A stretch of 59,474 nt of DNA from Candidatus Parcubacteria bacterium (GTDB taxonomy: Bacteria; Patescibacteria; Paceibacteria; UBA9973; UBA918). Location: the NCBI GenBank assembly GCA_021731405.1, contig JAKFXN010000007.1, forward strand, positions 1-59,474, read 5' to 3'. The notes beneath the pieces are model-generated. The model saw only the letters and a program-made list of their open reading frames with translations. It ran no database searches and was not told the DNA's origin. How positions within the stretch are numbered: position 1 is the stretch's first letter; every line of letters starts with the position of its first letter. The position numbers were made by a program, and so were the translations under genes. This document shows positions 33,352 to 40,125 of the stretch, piece by piece.

Positions 33352-33408
33352 CGAACCGCCGACCCCTTCCTCTTCAGGGAAATGCTCTACCAACTGAGCT
33401 ACCCAAGC
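33336..33408 (-). tRNA. tRNA-Phe (anticodon GAA)
   Basis: Acceptor GCTTGGG/CCCAAGC, D-arm AGCTCAGTTGGTAGAGC, anticodon loop CTGAAGA, T-arm GGCGGTTCGAGCCCGCC. The discriminator is A; trailer CAA; CCA not encoded. Confidence 0.95.
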
Positions 33409-33453
33409 AAGTGGCACTATTCTAGCTTGTTTAAATACTTATTTCAACCTTCC

Positions 33454-33771
33454 CTATTCGGCTTTTGTTCCTTGTAGCGAATCGTACCATTCTCTAAGAA
33501 CAGAGCTATTTTGTGTCATCTCTTCAAGCTCGCTGTACTTTTCAATCAAGTTTCCCATGTTTGGCTTGATGTATGCAAAATAAAGGTAGAGAGGAAGACC
33601 AAGAATAAATAACAACCAGATAATTCTAAACACCGTACCTAAAAAAGCGCTCTTCCGCATCTTGTGGAGCATTTGGTTATTCTCGAGAAGCAAGCGTTGG
33701 TTTTCAACCAAAAGCTTTTTGATTTCTTCGTGACTGTTGTCGGGATTCATATACCTAATTGTATCAGGCAA
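33454..33771 (-). CDS. Small membrane-anchored coiled-coil protein
   Basis: 105 aa. A helical Asn/Leu-rich part (residues about 12-38, LLVENQRLLLENNQML) with coiled-coil character is followed by one membrane helix (about 48-67) and a short outer tail. An internal ATG 7 codons in (33750) is an alternative start. Function unknown; common type in Patescibacteria. It lies between tRNA-Phe and tRNA-Arg. Confidence 0.6.
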   Translation of the reverse strand: MPDTIRYMNPDNSHEEIKKLLVENQRLLLENNQMLHKMRKSAFLGTVFRIIWLLFILGLPLYLYFAYIKPNMGNLIEKYSELEEMTQNSSVLREWYDSLQGTKAE

Positions 33772-33793
33772 AAGAGACCTTAGTTATTATTTG

Positions 33794-33865
33794 TGCCCTT
33801 GCCAGGAATCGAACCTGGATTGCCTCGTTAGGAGTGAGAAGTTCTATCCGTTGAACTACAAGGGC
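33794..33865 (-). tRNA. tRNA-Arg (anticodon CCU)
   Basis: Acceptor GCCCTTG/CAAGGGC, D-arm AGTTCAACGGATAGAAC, anticodon loop CTCCTAA, T-arm CCAGGTTCGATTCCTGG. The discriminator is A; trailer CAA; CCA not encoded. No palindromic element or clear terminator follows. Confidence 0.92.
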
Positions 33866-34485
33866 AGTAAACTTGATTGTACTTGTTTTACCAAACTGAG
33901 CATAATTTTATGGTAATAGTTACTTTTCACTACCATAATTCGACAAATACCAAATTGGGTTTTAGTTCGGTTTTGTATATTATCATGATTTACCTTAAAA
34001 GTGCTTTTAGGCAAATCTAGAGCGTTCGACCAATAATTTATCGCTGCATCAGGGGTAATTGGATCTGCGGTTCGGATTAATATCCGACAGTCCTCTTTAC
34101 TAACAACCAGTACTTCAAATAAGAATTTAATATACAACCTTAACATCAGGTCATCAGTATTTGTAAAAACAAAACTTTTCTTGTGACCTTCCGCCCAATA
34201 TAACATTGAAACAGCCACTACTAACTCCCTGTCTTTACCACGTAGTAATGTTGACGCCTTTATCTCTGCTTCAAGAATACGATTCAACTTTCTTTTTAGT
34301 GAACCACCCTGTTTTGATAATATCTCTCTTCTTATATCCTCAGGTAGTTCTACATCATGAACATGATGCCAAATTGTGGTTTTTGGTATTGAATATTTCT
34401 CAACTAGTTGAGGTATTGAAAGGCCTAACAATCTATCATTCTTAATCACCTCAATTACGCTTGGAGAAAGTCGCTTTTTTAGCAT
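33856..34485 (-). CDS. HTH protein with a YWAEG domain, possible LAGLIDADG-like endonuclease relative
   Basis: 209 aa. An N-terminal helix-turn-helix (GLSIPQLVEKYSIPKTTIW, residues about 21-40) is followed by a domain with MLYWAEGHKK and FTNTDDLMLRLYIKFL. This pattern recurs in Patescibacteria and archaeal proteins akin to LAGLIDADG endonucleases; the relationship is from memory. Clearly AT-richer than flanking genes. Its last codons and stop (Leu-Pro-Leu-stop) are the first bases of tRNA-Arg, a 10-base overlap. It may be a mobile gene. Confidence 0.6.
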   Translation of the reverse strand: MLKKRLSPSVIEVIKNDRLLGLSIPQLVEKYSIPKTTIWHHVHDVELPEDIRREILSKQGGSLKRKLNRILEAEIKASTLLRGKDRELVVAVSMLYWAEGHKKSFVFTNTDDLMLRLYIKFLFEVLVVSKEDCRILIRTADPITPDAAINYWSNALDLPKSTFKVNHDNIQNRTKTQFGICRIMVVKSNYYHKIMLSLVKQVQSSLLPL

Positions 34486-34628
34486 AATAAACTATACCAT
34501 TATTGATAGAACAATTATATCCTCAGTTATATTTATATGTTCAAACCGTTTAGTTATTCCAAAAAAATAACTACTATCTACCAACAACATACCGTGCAAT
34601 TTAATCACTTTTTGCTATAATCTGCCGC

Positions 34629-35621
34629 ATGCTTAACACACTATACACCCACTTTTTCTGGTCAATTATTATTTCCTTCACCGCCTTTGCACTCGTCGGA
34701 TATTACGCCGGCTTATCTGCCCTCTTCCTCGTTATTATTCTCTCAGTTCTTGAAGTCACCCTTTCGTTTGATAATGCCGTTGTAAACGCCAAAATATTGG
34801 CTCGCATGACACCCGTGTGGCAAAAGCGGTTTTTGACCTGGGGTATTTTGGTCTCAGTATTTGGTACTCGCTTTGTCCTCCCTATTCTTATAGTCAGTGC
34901 AGCGGTTTGGGCTTCGCCGTGGTTCATTACAAAGCTTGCCTTTGAGGACCCCACCGCCTACGGAGCACTTCTAGACAGCGTACACGGCTCTATAACCGCT
35001 TTTGGTGGCGTTTTCCTCCTTATGGTGTCACTTAAGTACTTCTTTGATAAAGCCAAAGAACTACACTGGATTGAGCAGATTGAAAAACATTTGGTGCGCT
35101 GGGGTAGAATTGAGGCAATTGAGATTGCTCTAGCCCTCCTCCTTCTCACGACCCTCTCTTTCTATACAGGCTTTGATCAAGGGGCTGTTCTGGTGTCAGG
35201 AATTATCGGGCTTATTCTTTTCATTATTATGGAGGGAGTTTCTGGCTCACTTTCCGTTGAGTCTGGTGACATAGCCGCTGGTGGACTTACCCTCTTTATC
35301 TACCTCAACATTCTCGACTCCGCCTTTTCACTTGACGGTGTTGTGGGTGCATTTGCCCTTACCAACAATCTAATTATTATCGTTACCGGACTTGGTATTG
35401 GTGCGTACTTCGTTCGTTCACTCACCCTTTACTTTGTGAAGCAAAAGACATTAACGGAACTGGTATATCTTGAACACGGTGCACACTGGGCAATTCTTGG
35501 CCTCTCAATTGCTATGCTCGCAAACCTTGTCGTTCATGTTCCAGAAGTTATAACTGGGCTCGTTGGATTTTGCTTCGTGGTACTTTCATACATTTCATCA
35601 AGAAAAGCAAAACATACCTAA
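34629..35621 (+). CDS. DUF475/TerC-like integral membrane protein
   Basis: 330 aa, about nine membrane helices. VLEVTLSFDNAVVNAKIL (residues about 39-56) and the later NILDSAFSLDGVVGAFAL both contain the Asp pair that defines the TerC/DUF475 group, linked to metal ion homeostasis (Mn) in other bacteria. Monocistronic with a strong terminator. Substrate unproven. Confidence 0.88.
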   Translation: MLNTLYTHFFWSIIISFTAFALVGYYAGLSALFLVIILSVLEVTLSFDNAVVNAKILARMTPVWQKRFLTWGILVSVFGTRFVLPILIVSAAVWASPWFITKLAFEDPTAYGALLDSVHGSITAFGGVFLLMVSLKYFFDKAKELHWIEQIEKHLVRWGRIEAIEIALALLLLTTLSFYTGFDQGAVLVSGIIGLILFIIMEGVSGSLSVESGDIAAGGLTLFIYLNILDSAFSLDGVVGAFALTNNLIIIVTGLGIGAYFVRSLTLYFVKQKTLTELVYLEHGAHWAILGLSIAMLANLVVHVPEVITGLVGFCFVVLSYISSRKAKHT

Positions 35622-35665
35622 AACAAAAGAAAACACCCCGCCTAAGCGGGGTGTTTTCTTTTGTT
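35622..35665. terminator. Bidirectional terminator after the DUF475 gene
   Basis: Palindrome AAAAGAAAACACCCCGC CTAA GCGGGGTGTTTTCTTTT, between convergent genes. Confidence 0.92.
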
Positions 35666-35669
35666 AAAA

Positions 35670-35906
35670 CTATATCTCTAACAGTTCCTTGAGCTTGTCC
35701 TCATCAAAACCAATTACCACATCATCTCCAATCCGGATCACTGGCACACCCATTTGATTAGTCATCTCAATCATTTCTTCTCGCTTCTCAAGATCAGCCG
35801 CTACGTCATGTTCGGTAAACGCAATATTGTTTGCAGCAAAAAAATCTTTAGCCGCATGACAAAAATGACATACTGGGGTGCTATAAATAGTAACTGTTTT
35901 ATCCAT
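35670..35906 (-). CDS. Glutaredoxin-like protein
   Basis: 78 aa thioredoxin fold with CHFC redox motif (residues 13-16), the cis-Pro in GVPVI and a following glycine in VVIGFDEDKL. Resembles NrdH/glutaredoxins; small thiol reductants for enzymes such as ribonucleotide reductase. Could be reduced by the TrxB-like enzyme here. Confidence 0.9.
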   Translation of the reverse strand: MDKTVTIYSTPVCHFCHAAKDFFAANNIAFTEHDVAADLEKREEMIEMTNQMGVPVIRIGDDVVIGFDEDKLKELLEI

Positions 35907-35946
35907 ACAATAACGTTATTTTTTAATTCGACATTAGTATAGCATC

Positions 35947-36321
35947 TTACCAAAATCGGTACCACGCACGGTCTTTTTGGTTGGTCGTAGTGGCTGCTTC
36001 AGTGTCTTCAGTCTTTTCATCCTCTAAAATAATGACCACCTGCTCTCCTTCGCGGGCAATATCAAACTGACGACGCATCTCAGACTCAATTCCTCGTTCA
36101 TTTGAAAGATACTGTACTTGTGTCTCTAATATCTCTCTACGCTCTTCAAGTGCAGATATTTCAGATTCAACGTTTGCTCGCCTTTCAGCCATCTCACGGG
36201 CAATTAAATAGCGATTATAGGCGCTTAGAAGAATAAAAAAAGCTACCACCAAGATGATTCCTTGAGTAAATCTAGAGCCAAATACCGTTTTTAGCTTTCT
36301 TTTTTGATGAAAATCAAACAT
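35947..36321 (-). CDS. FtsB/DivIC-like septum protein
   Basis: 124 aa. A short basic cytoplasmic tail, one membrane helix (about 17-35), a coiled coil (ESEISALEERREILETQVQ) and a short C-terminal segment. This is the layout of FtsB/DivIC/FtsL divisome bitopic proteins. The overall pattern, not strict sequence, supports the call. It fits with ftsA and ftsZ in the window. Confidence 0.75.
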   Translation of the reverse strand: MFDFHQKRKLKTVFGSRFTQGIILVVAFFILLSAYNRYLIAREMAERRANVESEISALEERREILETQVQYLSNERGIESEMRRQFDIAREGEQVVIILEDEKTEDTEAATTTNQKDRAWYRFW

Positions 36322-36344
36322 GTGCTACTATTTTAGCATTATTT

Positions 36345-36455
36345 ATGAATATACTATTTTCAAAGCGCGGAAAAGGAGTCATTAAATGGATTTGGACAGT
36401 GGTGGCGATTCTTATTATTTTAAGTATGTTGTTTACCTTTACCGCTGGTGTCTAA
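36345..36455 (+). CDS. 36-aa single-helix membrane peptide
   Basis: ATG at 36345, TAA at 36453. MNILFSKRGKGVIKWIWTVV then AILIILSMLFTFTAGV: a basic head and a hydrophobic helix. It is divergent from the FtsB-like gene and followed by its own terminator, which supports real expression. Function unknown. Confidence 0.55.
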   Translation: MNILFSKRGKGVIKWIWTVVAILIILSMLFTFTAGV

Positions 36456-36461
36456 ACAACC

Positions 36462-36495
36462 TTTAAAAAAGCGCCCGTACGGGCGCTTTTTTAAA
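36462..36495 (+). terminator. Terminator after the 36-aa ORF
   Basis: AAAAAAGCGCCCGTACGGGCGCTTTTTT. Confidence 0.88.
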
Positions 36496-36603
36496 TCCAA
36501 CATTGTAATCTCTAATCGCTCTCGCCTTACAGTCGCCTGTCCACTCATTGGACCTTTTCCTCGCAAGCTTGAAAGGTCCTCAATGAGTCTTGCAGAGTGA
36601 CAC

Positions 36604-38397
36604 TTAGTCACTCTTCACCATTTTCATAAACACTTCTTGTGGAATGTTTACCCTACCCTTACCGAGTTCAAGTGCCTTTTTCTTTCCTTTCTTTTGTTTA
36701 TCACGTAGCTTCATTTTTCGGGTAATGTCTCCACCATACAGGTATCCAGTTACGTCTTTCTTGAGAGCAGAAAGGGTTCGAGAAGCAATAATCTTGCCCC
36801 GTACTTTAGTCTGAATCTTAGTAACATACTGCTGGCGTGGCAAGTTATCGTAGAGTTTGTCCACCATAGCTCGCGCATCAAACTCTGCTCGTTTATCTCC
36901 TACCACTCGTGAGAAGGCGGTAATAAGTTCTTCAGCCACAAGCACATCCAATCGCACGACGTTCGCTGGTCGCAGCTCAGCAATTTCATATGACAAAGAA
37001 GCGTATCCACTACTGGCATTTTTGAGTTTATCAAAAAAGTTTCGCATCAGTTCACGAAGCGGCATTTCAATTGTCACTAAGTTTCGTCCATCACTTAAAA
37101 CTTCAGTTTCAAGTACTCCACCTTCGTGATCAAAGAGAAGATTCATGATATTACCGATGTATTCTGGTGGAGAAATAATCTGACCTAAGAGCCATGGTTC
37201 GCGTACCGTGGCATGGACTCCGTACTCAGGGAAACGAGTTGCGGCATACACTGACTCCACCTTACCGTCAGGATATGTTATTTCGTAAGCAATTGATGGT
37301 GAGGTAATAATAATCTCAATATCAAATTCTCGGCGAAGGCGCTCAGTTACAATTTCAAGATGAAGCATTCCTAAAAACCCACAACGGAAACCCCGACCAA
37401 GCACGCCCGAAGATTCTTCTTCATACGAAAGTGAAGAATCAGAAAGCTTTAGTCTATCGAGTGCTTGTCTCAAAATAGTAAAATCATCCTGGCTGTCTGG
37501 AAACACTGACGCCCATACCACAGGACGTGCTTCTTGGTAGCCAGAGAGCGCTGGTGCTGGCTTACGCTCTAAAATAAGTGTGTCTCCAACCGTAGCTACA
37601 CCAGGCTCTTTGATACCAGTGACGATATACCCAATCTCTCCCGCCTGAAGAGAGTCAACAGGCATCTCTTCTGGCGTTACCATACCGACTTCAAGCGCAG
37701 TAAAGGTTTTGCCACTAACGACAAATTTAAGCTGATCACCTTTTTTCACTTCACCGTCAAACACCCGCATAAAAACAATCACTCCACGATGATTTGAATA
37801 CTTAAAGTCGAAAATGAGTCCTCGATAGGCATCAAGCTCAGCTTTACGAGGTGGCGGAACTCGACGACAAATAGCTTCGAGCAGATCTGGTACTCCAGCA
37901 CCAGTCTTCCCTGACACAAGCAAAATATCTTCCCGAGAACATCCAAGAAGCTTCATCACCGACTCACCTACTTCCTCTGGTCGTGAGTGACCCATGTCGG
38001 TCTTGGTGAGCACAGGAATAATCGTCAAACCAAGCTCCTTGGCCATTTGTAGCGTAGTGAGCGTCTGGGCCTGAATTCCCTGAGTACTATCAACCAAAAG
38101 GAGCACTCCTTCCACCGCACCAAGGGCCCGTGATACTTCATACGAAAAATCGATATGTCCAGGTGTGTCGATAAGGTTCAGTTGAAAATCTTGTCCTTGG
38201 TGCACATAGCGCATGCGCACTGGCTGCATCTTGATGGTAATACCACGCTCCCGTTCAAGCTCCATAGAATCAAGCACCTGCTCTTTCATTTTGCGGTGTT
38301 CAACGGTTTTTGTATGCTCAAGCATACGGTCTGCCAAAGTCGACTTGCCGTGGTCAATATGGGCAATAATACTAAAATTTCTAATCTGAAGTTCCAT
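36604..38397 (-). CDS. lepA: Elongation factor 4 (LepA)
   Basis: Translational GTPase that acts on stalled or back-translocated ribosomes. G1 AHIDHGKST (residues about 12-20), G3 DTPGHIDF, G4 TKTD, G2 GIT. Domain order and the C-terminal LepA domain (GGDITRKMKLRDKQKKGKK, end VNIPQEVFMKMV) are complete. 597 aa, normal. Confidence 0.97.
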   Translation of the reverse strand: MELQIRNFSIIAHIDHGKSTLADRMLEHTKTVEHRKMKEQVLDSMELERERGITIKMQPVRMRYVHQGQDFQLNLIDTPGHIDFSYEVSRALGAVEGVLLLVDSTQGIQAQTLTTLQMAKELGLTIIPVLTKTDMGHSRPEEVGESVMKLLGCSREDILLVSGKTGAGVPDLLEAICRRVPPPRKAELDAYRGLIFDFKYSNHRGVIVFMRVFDGEVKKGDQLKFVVSGKTFTALEVGMVTPEEMPVDSLQAGEIGYIVTGIKEPGVATVGDTLILERKPAPALSGYQEARPVVWASVFPDSQDDFTILRQALDRLKLSDSSLSYEEESSGVLGRGFRCGFLGMLHLEIVTERLRREFDIEIIITSPSIAYEITYPDGKVESVYAATRFPEYGVHATVREPWLLGQIISPPEYIGNIMNLLFDHEGGVLETEVLSDGRNLVTIEMPLRELMRNFFDKLKNASSGYASLSYEIAELRPANVVRLDVLVAEELITAFSRVVGDKRAEFDARAMVDKLYDNLPRQQYVTKIQTKVRGKIIASRTLSALKKDVTGYLYGGDITRKMKLRDKQKKGKKKALELGKGRVNIPQEVFMKMVKSD

Positions 38398-38432
38398 AAG
38401 TACCAGTACTCTACCCTATTTCGGTTAAAAAA

Positions 38433-40109
38433 CTAGAGGGTGTCTTGCTGTGGGGCAATTACATCAGTACGGAATATTCTGGAGTGGTATGAACGATAAA
38501 TTTCCTGTAGCTCCCGAGAACCTAAGATGTAGTACACGAGAAGACCCCCCGCTGCGCCCACCGTACCTGCCACTGCTCCCTGGAGCATAATACCTACAAA
38601 AGTCTCTTGATTGATGCCATCAACAATAAATATGAGCGTTAGGTAGGCCGAGAGCCCTGCGGTAAAAGCGGCCAACGTCGATTCTGCGAGCTGACGCCCT
38701 AAGCCCTCAAAGTTGAGGCCAAACTCCTTTCTGGTCATGAATATCAAAATGAACATTTCAATGATTACCCCAATCACAAACGCGAGGGCCAAAATGAGCA
38801 CGTCTGTTCCCATTACCCCTTCTAGTCTAAAGAGTGTTTCGAGTGAACTTTGAAATGACGGGTAAAGCTGTATAAGCTTCAGCCCCACGTAAGCTGCGGT
38901 CATAGAAATAGCTGCCCCAAAAAGAGCAATGTAGAGAGGGATTTTAGTCTTGCCACCAGCATAAAAAGTGCGTACAAGAAGCAAGAGAATTGATTGCGCC
39001 GTGAGCGCAATGATAAAGAGTGCCAAAACAGCTGCGGTGAGTCTTGTGTCATTCCAGTCAAAGGCACCACTCCCTAAGACCACACGTACAATTTGTGCTC
39101 GAAGCACTACCACGAGCGCAATAATTGGAAACGACCAAAATACAATGTGTCGAAGAGCTGTGAGAACATGTGTATTAAAGGCACTTCTGTCTTGCTTGGC
39201 AAATAAATCTGCCAAGACGGGAAAGGCCGCAACGGAATAACTCATACCAATTATCGCGAGCGGTACCGATTGGAGATTGAAAGCAAACTGAAATACAGAA
39301 ACCGAGCCGGTGGGCAGGAGTGTTGCCACACCAATAAATACCAGCAAGACCAACTGATGAACGGAAAGGGTGAGAGCTCGTGGAATTGCAACCAGGCAAA
39401 CTGACTTTAGAAGAGCTGTGTCAAACGTAAATGAAACTTTAAACGCAAACTCACTTTTAAGAACGAGAGGCAATTGAACACACATATGTCCAAACGCTCC
39501 GAGCACCACTCCAGCAACCAGTCCTGCCATACCAAAGTACGGATACAAGAGTGTGATACCAACAATGATTCCAATGTTATAAATCAACGGGCTAATTGCG
39601 TATAAAATAAATCGATGAGAGAGCTGTGTCACCACTCCAAAAAGGCTTGAGACACCAAGCAAAAATGGCTGCAAGAGTAATATTCGGATAAGCACTACTA
39701 ATGTATCAAAGTCCGCACTGAATCCAGGAAAAAAGTACGGTACCAGTACTGGTGCTAAAACAAAGATAATCGCGGCGATACTGACATATAGCAGGAGAAA
39801 GACCGTAAACATCTGACTAAGGACATGAGCTCCAGCTACTGCCCCACCTGATTGCCGTGCCTGTGTCACGAATGGCAAGAGTACGTACACAGACAAGACT
39901 GATACGAACAACACAAAAAGTAAGTCTGGGATACGGAAGGCTGCATAATACAAGTCGAGTTCGTTTCCTGCCCCAAACGAGTGTGCCAGCAAACGATCCC
40001 GCACCAGAGCGAGCATTTGTGAACCAAAAGCAAATAACGCAAGAATATACGCGGCCTGATGCAGGCCGCGTATTTCGCTATACATTAATTCCAAAACTCG
40101 CTTGACCAT
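38433..40109 (-). CDS. murJ: Lipid II flippase MurJ
   Basis: 558 aa MOP-superfamily protein with about 14 membrane helices; moves the peptidoglycan precursor across the membrane. The N-terminus with LALVRDRLLAHSFGAGNELD is the classic MurJ/MviN signature. It lies directly downstream of the 833-aa O-antigen-ligase-like gene (17 bases), both envelope functions, so they may be cotranscribed. Confidence 0.93.
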   Translation of the reverse strand: MVKRVLELMYSEIRGLHQAAYILALFAFGSQMLALVRDRLLAHSFGAGNELDLYYAAFRIPDLLFVLFVSVLSVYVLLPFVTQARQSGGAVAGAHVLSQMFTVFLLLYVSIAAIIFVLAPVLVPYFFPGFSADFDTLVVLIRILLLQPFLLGVSSLFGVVTQLSHRFILYAISPLIYNIGIIVGITLLYPYFGMAGLVAGVVLGAFGHMCVQLPLVLKSEFAFKVSFTFDTALLKSVCLVAIPRALTLSVHQLVLLVFIGVATLLPTGSVSVFQFAFNLQSVPLAIIGMSYSVAAFPVLADLFAKQDRSAFNTHVLTALRHIVFWSFPIIALVVVLRAQIVRVVLGSGAFDWNDTRLTAAVLALFIIALTAQSILLLLVRTFYAGGKTKIPLYIALFGAAISMTAAYVGLKLIQLYPSFQSSLETLFRLEGVMGTDVLILALAFVIGVIIEMFILIFMTRKEFGLNFEGLGRQLAESTLAAFTAGLSAYLTLIFIVDGINQETFVGIMLQGAVAGTVGAAGGLLVYYILGSRELQEIYRSYHSRIFRTDVIAPQQDTL

Positions 40110-40125
40110 AGAGTGTTATCTATAA

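Noticed and set aside
33217..33477. 86-codon plus-strand frame over tRNA-Phe
   Set aside because: Composed of the repeat cassette and the reverse of tRNA-Phe.
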